A stretch of DNA of 64,000 nt, taken from NCBI RefSeq assembly GCF_007993865.1, contig NZ_VIUH01000003.1, positions 238,061 through 302,060 of the forward strand, read 5' to 3'. The translations under genes and the position numbers were made by a program. Under the pieces are notes generated by a model. That model searched no databases. It was given only the letters and a program-made list of their open reading frames with translations, and was not told the origin of the DNA. Numbering within the stretch: the stretch's first letter is position 1; each line of letters opens with the position of its first letter. This DNA is from Pseudomonas sp. SJZ079. Lineage in GTDB: Bacteria; Pseudomonadota; Gammaproteobacteria; Pseudomonadales; Pseudomonadaceae. Shown here piece after piece: positions 40,581 to 49,842 of the stretch.

Positions 40581-41972
40581 ATGAGCAAGCAATTGCAGTG
40601 CATTTCCCCCATCGACGGCTCGGTGTATGTCGAGCGTCCCCTGGCTTCGGCCAGCGAAATAGAGGCGGCCCTGACCAGGGCCGAGCAGGCGCAGAAAGTC
40701 TGGAAGCACACCCCGCTGGCCGAGCGTGTCGCCATCGCGCGCAAGGCCATTGCCGCCTTCGCCGCCAAGGAAAGCCAACTGGCCGAAGAGCTGTGCTGGA
40801 TGATGGGCCGGCCGATCCGCTACGCCGCCGGCGAGGTCCGTGGCTTTGTCGAGCGCGCCAGCCATATGGCGGATATCGCCGAGAGTGCCCTGGCCGATAT
40901 CCAGCTGCCGGCCAAGCCCGGCTTCATCCGTTTTATCCGCCGCGAGCCGCTGGGCGTGGCCCTGGTTATCGCACCCTGGAATTACCCTTACTTGACCGCG
41001 GTGAATGCCGTGCTGCCGGCGCTGCTGGCCGGCAACGCGGTATTGCTCAAGCATTCGGCGCAGACGCCCCTGTGCGCCGAGCACATGGTTGAGGCCTTCG
41101 CCGAGGCGGGGCTGCCGGACGGGGTGTTTCAGTACCTGCACCTCAGTCATGCCGATACCGAGCAACTGATCAAGGCCCCGGCGGTGCAGCATGTGGCGTT
41201 CACCGGCTCGGTGCCGGGCGGCGCCATGGTCGAACGCGCAGCGGCGGGGCGCTTCATCGGCACGGGACTGGAACTGGGCGGCAAGGACCCGGCCTACGTG
41301 CGCGCCGATGCCGATCTCGCCCATGCGGTGGAGACCAGCATCGATGGCGCCTTCTTCAACTCCGGGCAGTCCTGCTGCGGCATCGAGCGCATCTACGTGC
41401 ACGAGACGCTGTACGACACCTTCGTCGAGCAGGCGGTGGCCCTGGTCAAACAATACCAACTGGGCCGCTCCGACGACCCCGAGACTACTCTGGGCCCCTT
41501 GGTGCGCAGCGAGGCGGCCGACTTCGTCCGTCGGCAGATCGCCGAGGCCGTGGCTCAGGGTGCCACCGCCCATATCGACGCGGCAACCTTCGCCCTGGAC
41601 AAACCCGGCACCCCCTACCTGGCGCCGCAGGTACTGAGCGGCGTACACCATGGCATGCGGGTGATGACCGAGGAATCCTTTGGCCCAGTGGTCGGCATCC
41701 AGAAGGTCAAGGACGATGAGGAGGCGCTGGCGTTGATGAACGACAGCGAGTTCGGCCTCACCGCCGCGATTTTCAGTCGCGATGTCGAGGCCGCACTGGC
41801 CCTGGCCGACCGGGTCGAGGCCGGCACGGTGTTCCTCAACCGCTGCGACTACCTCGATCCGGCGCTGGCCTGGACCGGGGTGAAGAACTCCGGGCATGGT
41901 TGCAGCCTGTCGAGTGTCGGCTACGAGCACCTGACCCGGCCGAAATCCTTCCACTTCAAGACTCAGCTGTGA
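40581..41972 (+). CDS. NAD(P)-dependent aldehyde dehydrogenase
   Basis: 463 residues from the ATG at 40581 (GGAG upstream). Typical ALDH superfamily: IAPWNYPYLTAVNAVLPALLAGNAVLLKHSAQTP, FTGSVPGG (cofactor loop), general-base Glu in GLELGGKDPAYVRADAD and nucleophile Cys in NSGQSCCGIERIYV. The Cys-Cys pair and GIERIYV are shared with the gamma-glutamyl or succinate semialdehyde type. Likely oxidises the aldehyde made by the downstream alcohol dehydrogenase. The next gene starts 8 nt after its stop. Confidence 0.92.
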   Translation: MSKQLQCISPIDGSVYVERPLASASEIEAALTRAEQAQKVWKHTPLAERVAIARKAIAAFAAKESQLAEELCWMMGRPIRYAAGEVRGFVERASHMADIAESALADIQLPAKPGFIRFIRREPLGVALVIAPWNYPYLTAVNAVLPALLAGNAVLLKHSAQTPLCAEHMVEAFAEAGLPDGVFQYLHLSHADTEQLIKAPAVQHVAFTGSVPGGAMVERAAAGRFIGTGLELGGKDPAYVRADADLAHAVETSIDGAFFNSGQSCCGIERIYVHETLYDTFVEQAVALVKQYQLGRSDDPETTLGPLVRSEAADFVRRQIAEAVAQGATAHIDAATFALDKPGTPYLAPQVLSGVHHGMRVMTEESFGPVVGIQKVKDDEEALALMNDSEFGLTAAIFSRDVEAALALADRVEAGTVFLNRCDYLDPALAWTGVKNSGHGCSLSSVGYEHLTRPKSFHFKTQL

Positions 41973-41980
41973 GGCGCGTC

Positions 41981-43150
41981 ATGGACCTGAACCACTACCG
42001 CATGAACTGGAACTACCCGACCGCGATCCGTGTCGGCGCGGGACGCATCGTCGAACTGCCAGCCGCCTGTCGCGAGTTGGGCATGCGCGCGCCCCTGCTG
42101 GTCACCGACCCCGGCCTGGCCGGCCTGTCGATGATCGATCACGCCCTGCTGCAGTGCCGTGACGATGGCCTCAAGGCCGGGCTGTTCTCGGCGATCAAGG
42201 GCAACCCCACCGGGCAGAACGTGATGGACGGCGTTGCCGCCTTCAAGGACGGCGGCCACGACGGGGTGATCGCCTTCGGCGGTGGTTCGGCGCTGGACGC
42301 CGGCAAGGCCATCGCCCTGATGGCCGGGCAGGACCGCCCCCTGTGGGATTTCGAGGACATCGGTGACAACTACCTGCGGGTCAATGTCGCCGGCATGGCG
42401 CCGGTGGTGGCGGTGCCGACCACCGCCGGTACCGGCTCGGAAGTCGGCCGCGCCTCGGTGATCACCGACGAGGTGGCGCACATCAAACGCATCATCTTCC
42501 ACGCCCGCATGCTCCCGGCCCTGGTGATTCTCGACCCGCAGCTGACCCTCGGTCTGCCGGCCAAGATCACTGCCGCCACCGGCATGGACGCGCTGTCGCA
42601 CAGTTTGGAGGCGTATTGCTCGCCACTGTTCCACCCCATGGCCGAAGGCATCGCGCTGGAAGGCATGCGCCTGGTGCAGCAGTACCTGCCGCGCGCAGTG
42701 GCCAAGGGCGCGGATGTCGAGGCGCGCCTGCAGATGCTGGTGGCCTCGAGCATGGGTGCCACCGCCTTCCAGCGCGGCCTGGGCGCCATGCACGCCCTGG
42801 CGCATCCGCTCGGCGCCTTGTACGACGCCCACCACGGGCTGCTCAACGCGGTGCTGATGCCCTACGTGTTGCAGGCCAATAAGGCCAGCATCGAAGCGCA
42901 GATGGAAAAACTTGCGCGCTACCTGGGCCTGAAAAAACCAGGCTTCGCCGGGGTGCTCGACTGGGTGCTGGAGCTGCGTAGCGAGGTGGGTATCCCGCAT
43001 AGCCTGGGCGAGATCGGCATCGACGACAGGCGCATCGAGCAGGTTGGCAAGATGGCTGAGGTCGATCCCTCGGCGGGCACCAATCCGACTACTTTCACTG
43101 CGGCGCAATACAGCCAGTTGTTCGAGAAAGCGCTGCGCGGAGAATTGTAG
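41981..43150 (+). CDS. Iron-containing alcohol dehydrogenase
   Basis: 389 residues from the ATG at 41981. Group III (Fe-dependent) ADH: NAD-binding GGGSALDAGKAIALM, PTTAGTGSEVGRASVIT, metal ligands in GMDALSHSLEAY (Asp and His) and ALAHPLGALYDAHHG (two His). Converts an alcohol to an aldehyde or the reverse. With the ALDH and GS-like genes it would complete alcohol to acid oxidation of a glutamylated amino alcohol. No terminator was seen behind it. Confidence 0.92.
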   Translation: MDLNHYRMNWNYPTAIRVGAGRIVELPAACRELGMRAPLLVTDPGLAGLSMIDHALLQCRDDGLKAGLFSAIKGNPTGQNVMDGVAAFKDGGHDGVIAFGGGSALDAGKAIALMAGQDRPLWDFEDIGDNYLRVNVAGMAPVVAVPTTAGTGSEVGRASVITDEVAHIKRIIFHARMLPALVILDPQLTLGLPAKITAATGMDALSHSLEAYCSPLFHPMAEGIALEGMRLVQQYLPRAVAKGADVEARLQMLVASSMGATAFQRGLGAMHALAHPLGALYDAHHGLLNAVLMPYVLQANKASIEAQMEKLARYLGLKKPGFAGVLDWVLELRSEVGIPHSLGEIGIDDRRIEQVGKMAEVDPSAGTNPTTFTAAQYSQLFEKALRGEL

Positions 43151-43305
43151 AGCCGTGGCGGCCTCCCCAAGGCGACTAGTCTGTCCCGTCTGGGGCCGGA
43201 ATAACCTAAGCGCGCCTGATTCACCAGCAGCACTACGAATTGCAGGTGCGGAGCATTGCCGATCGAGTGATTGCGGCTGGAGTTGGCGGTCGGCTACCTG
43301 TGCAG

Positions 43306-43845
43306 CTATTCGTTTGCCGCCGCTAGCGCAGCCTTCAACGCCTCGTAAGCTGGTACTGCGTAAATCCCCACTTCGACGCACAGCTCCATGACGCGCGGCA
43401 GGTCGCTGCTGTACACCAGCACGGCTTGCAGCTCGTCATCCAGCGGCTCGCTGAAATCCAGCAGTACATAGCCCTGGGTCTCCGGGCTCATGCTGCTGAG
43501 CTGCACCTGGATGCGGTTCAGTGCCTTCAGTGGTTCAACTTTCTGCAGCTGTTTGGGCTTGATGTTGAAGGGTACGCCCGGGCCGAAGGAGTCGACTATC
43601 TGCTGGAACAGCTCGGCGTAGTTGTCGGCCTGGAACAGCACGGTGTCCGGCAGGCTGCCGACGATCACCCATTCGCCGAGCGGGATGGGGAAGCTGTCGT
43701 CGTAGTTGATATCCGGATTGGCCGTGAGAAACGCCAGTGGGTCGGCATAGGCTTGGGTGGCTTCCTCGGCGATGCGGGCTATTTCATCCGGCCCCATGCA
43801 GCCCGAGCTTATCTTGCTGATCAGTTCTTCGAGCTGAGCGTTCAT
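43306..43845 (-). CDS. Hypothetical protein, 179 aa
   Basis: Start MNAQLEELISK at 43845 with CAGGA upstream; a longer frame to 43953 runs into repeat copy 2 and is unlikely to be real. Soluble, acidic, without signal or membrane segments. Contains MGPDEIARIAEEATQAYADPLAFL and a later region SPETQGYVLLDFSEPLDDELQAVLVYSSDLPRVMELC. I do not recognise a family. It lies at the right edge of the accessory block, between the ADH gene and gluQ, on the gluQ strand. Confidence 0.65.
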   Translation of the reverse strand: MNAQLEELISKISSGCMGPDEIARIAEEATQAYADPLAFLTANPDINYDDSFPIPLGEWVIVGSLPDTVLFQADNYAELFQQIVDSFGPGVPFNIKPKQLQKVEPLKALNRIQVQLSSMSPETQGYVLLDFSEPLDDELQAVLVYSSDLPRVMELCVEVGIYAVPAYEALKAALAAANE

Positions 43846-43923
43846 TGGCAGGGTCCTGTGAGTGAGTTGAATGAGTAATGGGCGCAAGGATAAGGTAACT
43901 GGCCCCTGTCGAGACACCGCAAA

Positions 43924-43990
43924 GTAGCCCGGATGGAGTCCGGGGGGCGTCACGTCCGGGAGATGGTTTTCCCGGATTGCTTGCGGCTAC
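43924..43990. repeat. GTAGCCCGGATG palindromic repeat, copy 2
   Basis: 67 bp. The left arm GTAGCCCGGATGGAGTCCGG is good and the right arm CCGGATTGCTTGCGGCTAC is degenerate. It lies 10 bp from the gluQ stop, where the accessory block begins. Confidence 0.75.
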
Positions 43991-44000
43991 AGCTCAACGC

Positions 44001-44888
44001 TCAGCGCAGTTGCGCCTCGTCCAGGGTGCGCCGGCAGGGAATCAGCTCGGCGTTCCAGTGCCGAGCGGCCCAGCTCAACAGCTCAGGCGCGCGGGCCTCC
44101 TCAAGCTCGCTGGGCACCCGTTGCCCCAGTGTATGCAGGCCGCGGATCAGCAGCGCAGTGGCCTGGTCCGCCGGCAGCGGCGGTGAACGGTAGGACTTGC
44201 CCAGCTTATGCCCATCCGGCTGGAGGATCAGCGGTACGTGCAGGTAGCGCGGTTGTGGCAGGCCGAGCAGCTCTTGCAGGTACAGTTGGCGCGGGGTTGA
44301 ATCGAGCAGGTCGGCGCCGCGGACCACGTCGGTGATACCTTGCCAGGCATCGTCGAGTACCACCGCCAGTTGATAGGCGAACAGCCCGTCGCGGCGGCGA
44401 ATCACGAAGTCGCCGACTTCCTGGCTCAGGTGCTGGCGGTACTCGCCCTGCACGCGGTCGTTGAAGTGATAGGCCACGTTGGGCACGCGCAGACGAATGG
44501 CCGCATCCTGCGTGGCATGTCCGGCATCGCGGCAGAAACCGGGGTAGATGCCCTGATAGCCCTCCAGCTGCTTGCGTGAGCAGGTGCAGGCATAGGCCAG
44601 GCCCTGGTCGACAAGGCGCTCGATCAGGGCGGCGTACTCGGCATGCCGTTCGCTCTGCCGAACCAGCTCGCCGTCCCACTCGAAACCGTAGGTTTCCAGG
44701 GTCTTGAGAATCGCATCTTGTGCACCGGGGACTTCGCGCGGCGGATCGAGGTCTTCCATGCGCAGCAGCCAGCGCCCGCCCACGGCGCGCGCGTCGAGGT
44801 AGGAGGCGAGGGCTGCGACCAGGGAGCCGAAGTGCAGGTAACCACTGGGGGTGGGGGCGAAGCGACCAATGTAGCTGGGGGCGTTCAT
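44001..44888 (-). CDS. gluQ: Glutamyl-Q tRNA(Asp) synthetase
   Basis: 295 residues from MNAPSYIGRFAPTPSGYLHFGS (ATG 44888). A truncated GluRS-like enzyme that attaches glutamate to queuosine in tRNA(Asp). HIGH-type motif PTPSGYLHFG, KMSKS counterpart HKLGKS, zinc ligands in YACTCSRKQ and the later YPGFC, and no anticodon-binding domain. It follows dksA on the same strand with a hairpin between them, as in other pseudomonads. cbrX, its usual next gene, is 25 kb away here. Confidence 0.95.
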   Translation of the reverse strand: MNAPSYIGRFAPTPSGYLHFGSLVAALASYLDARAVGGRWLLRMEDLDPPREVPGAQDAILKTLETYGFEWDGELVRQSERHAEYAALIERLVDQGLAYACTCSRKQLEGYQGIYPGFCRDAGHATQDAAIRLRVPNVAYHFNDRVQGEYRQHLSQEVGDFVIRRRDGLFAYQLAVVLDDAWQGITDVVRGADLLDSTPRQLYLQELLGLPQPRYLHVPLILQPDGHKLGKSYRSPPLPADQATALLIRGLHTLGQRVPSELEEARAPELLSWAARHWNAELIPCRRTLDEAQLR

Positions 44889-44956
44889 CTGGGCGAGGGT
44901 GAGCCAGTTGCCGGGGAGAGGTTTCGGGGCGTCGGCGATAGTGCAGCAGAAACAAC

Positions 44957-44978
44957 ACGGGGCGCCTAAGCGCCCCGT
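44957..44978 (-). terminator. Hairpin between dksA and gluQ
   Basis: ACGGGGCGC / GCGCCCCGT 9-bp stem with a TTAG loop, 7 bp past the dksA stop, followed by TGTTGTTTCTG. Likely a partial terminator that lets some transcription reach gluQ. Confidence 0.65.
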
Positions 44979-44985
44979 AATCGGG

Positions 44986-45429
44986 TCAGGACCCGACTTG
45001 CTTTTCCCTGATTTCCGCCAGGGTCTTGCAGTCGATGCACAGTGTCGCGGTGGGGCGCGCTTCCAGACGGCGGATGCCGATCTCGACGCCACAGGAATCA
45101 CACCAGCCGTAATCGTTGTCTTCGATCAACTGCAGGGTCTCGTCGATCTTTTTGATCAGCTTGCGCTCGCGATCACGGGCACGCAGCTCCAGGCTGAACT
45201 CTTCTTCCTGGCTGGCACGGTCGGCCGGGTCGGGGAAGTTGGCCGCTTCGTCCTGCATGTGGTGCACGGTACGGTCGACTTCCTGCATCAATTCCAGCTT
45301 CCAGGTATTGAGGATGCTGGTGAAGTGGGCGCGCATCGGCTCACTCATGTACTCCTCGCCCTTGCCTTCTTTGTAGGGTTCGAAGCCACGAATCAGTTGA
45401 CTGCTTTTTGCTTTTGCTTTGGTGGGCAT
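44986..45429 (-). CDS. dksA: RNA polymerase-binding transcription factor DksA
   Basis: 147 residues from MPTKAKAKSSQLIRGFEPY (ATG 45429). Coiled-coil tip with the acidic loop FPDPADRASQEEEF; C-terminal zinc finger CDSC and CIDC. Works with ppGpp in the RNA polymerase secondary channel. The Cys4 finger marks it as the classical zinc DksA rather than the Zn-free DksA2. Divergent from the aminotransferase gene; the 195-bp gap holds both promoters. Confidence 0.96.
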   Translation of the reverse strand: MPTKAKAKSSQLIRGFEPYKEGKGEEYMSEPMRAHFTSILNTWKLELMQEVDRTVHHMQDEAANFPDPADRASQEEEFSLELRARDRERKLIKKIDETLQLIEDNDYGWCDSCGVEIGIRRLEARPTATLCIDCKTLAEIREKQVGS

Positions 45430-45624
45430 GGATGACCGCCTCTCACATTCTCTAATCCACTGCGCAGGATGATGTCCATTGCCGGTTATAAAACGGCCCT
45501 GCGACTGCAAGCGGGCGAACTTACCAGAACAACTCAAGCCGCGCCACTCCCGGTTGTCGAGGTTGCTGACGTTTCGCCGAGACGTTGGTTAGAATCCGCG
45601 CCTCAACTCTATAAAGGCAAGACC

Positions 45625-46806
45625 ATGGCCCAGCCTTACAGTGCCCGCAGCCGCGCCATCGAACCCTTTCACGTCATGGCCTTGCTCGCCCGCGCCAACC
45701 AGTTGCAGGCCGATGGCTGTGATGTGATTCACCTGGAAATCGGTGAGCCGGATTTCACCACCGCGGCGCCTATCGTCGCGGCCGGCCAGGCTGCCCTGGC
45801 TGCAGGACATACGCGCTATACGGCAGCGCAGGGTATTCCGGCCCTGCGCGAGGCGATTGCCGGCTTCTATGCGCAACGTTATCGATTGAGCATAGACCCT
45901 GAACGGATTTTGATTACCCCGGGTGGTTCCGGCGCCTTGTTATTGGCCACCAGCCTGTTGGTCGATCCGGGTAAGCATTGGCTACTGGCCGATCCGGGTT
46001 ACCCCTGCAATCGCCACTTCTTGCGCTTGATCGAAGGCGCCGCGCAGCTGGTGCCGGTGGGCCCGGAGGTGCGTTATCAGCTGACCCCAGCACTGGTTGA
46101 ACGGCATTGGGACCGCGATAGCGTCGGCGCCCTGGTCGCGTCGCCAGCCAACCCGACCGGCACCTTGCTGCAGCGCGATGAGTTGGCTGGCCTGTCGCGG
46201 GCCTTGAAAGATCGCGGGGGGCATTTGGTGGTCGACGAGATCTACCACGGCCTGACCTACGGGGTCGACGCGGCCAGCGTGCTGGAAGTGGATGATGAGG
46301 CATTCGTGCTCAACAGCTTTTCCAAGTATTTCGGCATGACCGGCTGGCGTCTCGGCTGGCTGGTGGCCCCGCCCGCGGCGGTGCCGGAACTGCAGAAACT
46401 GGCGCAGAACCTCTATATCAGCGCGCCGAGCATGGCCCAGCACGCCGCGCTGGCCTGTTTCGAACCGCAGACCCTGGAGATTCTCGAGCAGCGCCGCGAT
46501 GAGTTTGCGCGGCGACGCGACTTCTTGCTGCCGGCGCTACGTGAGCTGGGTTTCAAGATTGCGGTAGAACCAGAAGGCGCCTTCTATTTATATGCGGACA
46601 TCAGCGCGTTTGGCGGCGACGCCTTCGCCTTCTGTCAGCATTTTCTGGAAACCGAGCATGTGGCCTTTACTCCCGGTCTGGACTTCGGTCGGCATCAGGC
46701 CGGGCAGCATGTGCGGTTTGCCTACACGCAGAGTCAGGCGCGACTGCAGCAGGCCGTCGAGCGCATCGCCCGTGGCCTGAAAACCTGGCGGCCCCATGCA
46801 CTTTGA
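45625..46806 (+). CDS. PLP-dependent aminotransferase, class I/II
   Basis: 393 residues from the ATG at 45625 (AAAGG upstream). Fold type [39 protein letters not shown], Schiff-base Lys in [16 protein letters not shown], and the C-terminal Arg region [10 protein letters not shown]. Similar to AspC/ArAT-type enzymes; the amino donor is not predictable. sfsA begins 11 nt inside its 3' end, so the two are coupled. The same pair lies upstream of dksA in related genomes. Confidence 0.9.
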   Translation: MAQPYSARSRAIEPFHVMALLARANQLQADGCDVIHLEIGEPDFTTAAPIVAAGQAALAAGHTRYTAAQGIPALREAIAGFYAQRYRLSIDPERILITPGGSGALLLATSLLVDPGKHWLLADPGYPCNRHFLRLIEGAAQLVPVGPEVRYQLTPALVERHWDRDSVGALVASPANPTGTLLQRDELAGLSRALKDRGGHLVVDEIYHGLTYGVDAASVLEVDDEAFVLNSFSKYFGMTGWRLGWLVAPPAAVPELQKLAQNLYISAPSMAQHAALACFEPQTLEILEQRRDEFARRRDFLLPALRELGFKIAVEPEGAFYLYADISAFGGDAFAFCQHFLETEHVAFTPGLDFGRHQAGQHVRFAYTQSQARLQQAVERIARGLKTWRPHAL

Positions 46807-47503
46807 TCCGCCACTGGAGCAGGGGCGTCTGTTACGTCGTTACAAGCGTTTCCTCGCCGATATCGAAACCGCCAACGGCGAGTTGCTGACCATCCATTGC
46901 GCCAATACCGGCTCGATGCTCAATTGCATGGGCGAAGGTGCGCGGGTCTGGTTCAGCCGTTCCAGTGATCCCAAACGCAAGTTGCCGGGCACCTGGGAAA
47001 TTGGCGAGACACCGCACGGTCGCCTGGCCTGCATCAATACGGCGCGGGCCAACGGCTTGGTCGAGGAGGCGTTGCATGCCGGGCTAATCGTCGAGTTGGC
47101 CGGTTTTAGTGGGCTTAAGCGCGAAGTGCCCTATGGGCAGGAACGCAGTCGGGTGGATTTTCGTCTGGACTATCCGAGCGGCCCTGCCTTCGTCGAAGTG
47201 AAAAGCGTGACCCTGGGCTTCGCTGATTCGACGGTCGCGGCCTTTCCCGATGCGCGTACCGAGCGCGGCAGCAAGCATTTGCGTGAGCTGGCCGCCTTGG
47301 CTCGCGCGGGTGTGCGTGCGGTGCAGTTGTACTGCGTGAACCTCTCCGGCATCGACGCAGTGCGCCCGGCCGAGGAGATTGACCCCGCGTATGCCGCAGC
47401 CTTGCGCGAGGCGGTTATGGCCGGCGTCGAGGTGTTGGCCTATGGCGTGGACATCAGCCCCGAAGGTATTCGCCTGGCGCGCAGGCTCGAGGTGGCGCTA
47501 TAG
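46796..47503 (+). CDS. sfsA: SfsA family DNA/RNA-associated nuclease-like protein
   Basis: 235 residues. SfsA signatures: [24 protein letters not shown] near the N-terminus and [21 protein letters not shown] in the middle, the latter a PD-(D/E)xK nuclease-like core. The C-terminal region has [19 protein letters not shown]. First described as sugar fermentation stimulation protein; its molecular role is uncertain. Its TAG stop (47501-47503) is the first three bases of palindromic repeat copy 3. Confidence 0.95.
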   Translation: MHFDPPLEQGRLLRRYKRFLADIETANGELLTIHCANTGSMLNCMGEGARVWFSRSSDPKRKLPGTWEIGETPHGRLACINTARANGLVEEALHAGLIVELAGFSGLKREVPYGQERSRVDFRLDYPSGPAFVEVKSVTLGFADSTVAAFPDARTERGSKHLRELAALARAGVRAVQLYCVNLSGIDAVRPAEEIDPAYAAALREAVMAGVEVLAYGVDISPEGIRLARRLEVAL

Positions 47504-47567
47504 CCCGGATGTAATCTGAGGGCATTGTTTGTTTGCATAAACCGCTCCCGGATTGCATCCGGGCTAC
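47501..47567. repeat. GTAGCCCGGATG palindromic repeat, copy 3, holding two stop codons
   Basis: 67 bp, arms TAGCCCGGATG and CATCCGGGCTAC. TAG at 47501-47503 ends sfsA on the plus strand. CTA at 47564-47566 is the TAG stop of the Rieske gene on the minus strand. The centre is AT-rich (TTGTTTGTTTGCATAAACC). Confidence 0.92.
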
Positions 47568-47878
47568 AGGAGCCAAATCCCTTCGCTGTTTTCCTCGCAG
47601 TTCAGCCCCTCGAGCGATTGCCCGGCGCAGGGCCCAGCCACGCATTCTCCCGAATCGATCAGGAACAGCGCGCCATGGGTAGCGCACTGGATCAGACTGG
47701 CGCTGGCGTCGAGAAACTGGTCGGGCTGCCATTCCAGAGGAATGCCACGGTGCGGGCAACGGTTCAGGTAGGCGTATACCTGGCCGTCCTTGCGCACGGC
47801 AAACAGCTTGTTTTCTGCAATCACAAAGCCCCGGCTCTGACCTTCAGTCAGCTCATCCGGAGCGCATAAACGAATCAT
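47564..47878 (-). CDS. Rieske [2Fe-2S] ferredoxin-like protein
   Basis: 104 residues from the ATG at 47878 (MIRLCAPDELTEG, GGAG 8 nt upstream); longer starts at 47884 or 47902 are possible. Both Rieske cluster motifs are intact: CPHRG and CATHG. Soluble, single domain, similar to the electron-carrier components of dioxygenases or NirD-like proteins. A gene of this type lies near sfsA in other pseudomonads. Partner unknown. Confidence 0.88.
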   Translation of the reverse strand: MIRLCAPDELTEGQSRGFVIAENKLFAVRKDGQVYAYLNRCPHRGIPLEWQPDQFLDASASLIQCATHGALFLIDSGECVAGPCAGQSLEGLNCEENSEGIWLL

Positions 47879-48028
47879 CGGCATCTCCACGTAGGCGCGC
47901 ATTATCCTCTACTGTTAGCGACTGCCAAGAGGCATGAGCTGTCGGGGCGTAGTCGTTTGACTGGCAGCCTGTCGCACAGCCTCTTATCCTGCCAGCCAAC
48001 CTCTGACTGCCGAAGCCAAGTCCACGCC

Positions 48029-49066
48029 ATGCATCCTGTTATTCAGCCGCGCTCACTGTTTATTGCTCTGGGCATACTGCTTGCGTTGGCGCTGTGGTTG
48101 TCCCTGGCGTTGGGGCCGGTCAACCTGCCGCTGGCCGATACCCTGCAAGCGGCGTTGCGCCTGCTGGGGTTACCCGTGGGCGGCGCAGAATTGCAGCAGG
48201 CCGAGCTGATTCTCGGGCAAATCCGCTTGCCGCGCAGTTTGCTCGGTCTGACGGTGGGCGCGGTGCTGGCGTTATGCGGGGTGGCCATGCAGGGCTTGTT
48301 CCGTAACCCGTTGGCCGATCCTGGCTTGGTCGGTGTGTCCAGCGGCGCGGCCCTGGGCGCGGCCCTGGCCATCGTCGGAGGCGCGGCGCTGGGTGGCCTG
48401 CCGGAGCCCTTTGCACCTTATCTATTGTCGTTCTGTGCCTTTGTCGGCGGGCTCGGGGTGACTGCATTGGTCTATCGTCTGGGGCGCCGCGATGGCCAGA
48501 CCAGTGTCGCCACCATGCTCTTGGCCGGGATCGCCCTGACCGCCCTGGCCGGCGCGGCGATTGGCCTGTTTACCTACCTGGCCGACGACGCGACGTTGCG
48601 CACCCTGACCTTCTGGAACCTCGGCAGCCTCAATGGCGCCAGTTATGCCCGGCTCTGGCCGTTACTGCTGGTCACGGTCGCGGTGGCACTGTGGTTGCCG
48701 CGCCGGGCCAAGGCGCTGAATGCACTGCTGTTAGGCGAATCGGAAGCACGCCACTTGGGCTTTGCGGTCGAGGGGATCAAGCGTGAGCTGGTGCTGTGCA
48801 CCGCCCTCGGGGTGGGGGCTGCGGTAGCTGCAGCGGGGCTGATCGGCTTCATCGGCCTGGTGGTGCCGCATCTGATGCGTCTGTTGATTGGTCCGGATCA
48901 CCGACTGTTGTTGCCGGCGTCGGCGTTGGCGGGCGCAAGCCTGCTGCTGCTGGCCGACCTGCTCGCACGTCTGCTGTTGGCGCCGGCGGAGTTGCCATTG
49001 GGAATTGTCACCGCGTTGATCGGCGCACCGTTCTTCCTCTACCTACTCGTGCGAGGACGCGCCTGA
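48029..49066 (+). CDS. phuU: Haem/iron ABC transporter permease (FecCD family), PhuU/HmuU-like
   Basis: 345 residues from the ATG at 48029; the frame extends 24 codons upstream without support. About ten membrane segments with the FecCD motifs [43 protein letters not shown] and [26 protein letters not shown]. It joins phuV by TGATG. By position (next to phuV, a ChaN-like gene and PrrF) it corresponds to PhuU for haem. The periplasmic partner phuT is not upstream: a Rieske gene is there instead. Confidence 0.85.
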   Translation: MHPVIQPRSLFIALGILLALALWLSLALGPVNLPLADTLQAALRLLGLPVGGAELQQAELILGQIRLPRSLLGLTVGAVLALCGVAMQGLFRNPLADPGLVGVSSGAALGAALAIVGGAALGGLPEPFAPYLLSFCAFVGGLGVTALVYRLGRRDGQTSVATMLLAGIALTALAGAAIGLFTYLADDATLRTLTFWNLGSLNGASYARLWPLLLVTVAVALWLPRRAKALNALLLGESEARHLGFAVEGIKRELVLCTALGVGAAVAAAGLIGFIGLVVPHLMRLLIGPDHRLLLPASALAGASLLLLADLLARLLLAPAELPLGIVTALIGAPFFLYLLVRGRA

Positions 49067-49833
49067 TGCTGCGCGCGGAGAATCTGGCGGTGCAGCGTGG
49101 TCCGCGTACGGTGCTGGCGGGGATCGACCTGCAGCTGCAACCGGGCCAGGTGCTGGGCGTGCTCGGCCCGAATGGCGCGGGCAAGAGCACCTTGCTCGGC
49201 GCCCTCTGCGGTGAACTGCACCCGGCTGAGGGCCAGGTCTACCTGGATCAGCGCCGGCTCAGCGATTGGCCGGGCGGTGAGCGGGCGCAACGGCTGGCGG
49301 TTTTGCCGCAGAGTTCGACGCTGAGTTTTGCCTTTCCTGTCGAGGCTGTCGTGGCGATGGGCCGATTGCCCCACGCCAGTGGCCGCGTGCGCGATGCGCA
49401 GATCATCCGCGAGGCGCTGCTGGCCGCGGACGCCGCACATTTGACCGGGCGCAGTTACCTGGCCTTGTCTGGCGGTGAGCGGCAACGCGTGCACCTGGCG
49501 CGGGTATTGGCGCAACTCTGGCCAGGCGGGGCGGGACAGGTCCTGCTGTTGGACGAACCGACCTCGATGCTCGATCCCTTGCATCAGCACACCACCCTGC
49601 AAGCCGTGCGGACTTTCGCCGAGCAGGGCGCGTCAGTCTTGCTGATTCTGCATGACCTGAACCTGGCGGCGCGCTACTGCGATCGTCTGTTGTTGCTCGA
49701 CCGCGGCCGGCCCCATGCCCTGGGCAGCCCCGAGGAGGTACTGCGCGCCGAGCCGCTGCACGCCGTATTCGGCTTGCAGGTGCTGGTGCAACGCCATCCA
49801 GAGCGCGGTCATCCGCTCATCGTCGCCCGCTGA
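49066..49833 (+). CDS. phuV: Haem ABC transporter ATPase, PhuV/HmuV-like
   Basis: 255 residues from the ATG at 49066. Walker [10 protein letters not shown], signature [18 protein letters not shown], Walker [15 protein letters not shown]-loop [31 protein letters not shown] and [17 protein letters not shown] are typical of HmuV. Coupled to phuU by a 1-nt overlap and followed 9 nt later by the ChaN-like gene. Confidence 0.9.
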   Translation: MLRAENLAVQRGPRTVLAGIDLQLQPGQVLGVLGPNGAGKSTLLGALCGELHPAEGQVYLDQRRLSDWPGGERAQRLAVLPQSSTLSFAFPVEAVVAMGRLPHASGRVRDAQIIREALLAADAAHLTGRSYLALSGGERQRVHLARVLAQLWPGGAGQVLLLDEPTSMLDPLHQHTTLQAVRTFAEQGASVLLILHDLNLAARYCDRLLLLDRGRPHALGSPEEVLRAEPLHAVFGLQVLVQRHPERGHPLIVAR

Positions 49834-49842
49834 GGAGAACCC

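Noticed and set aside
44889..45101. 71-codon N-terminal extension of gluQ
   Set aside because: It reads through the dksA-gluQ hairpin and the dksA 3' end in another frame. The conserved start MNAPSYIGRF at 44888 is preferred.
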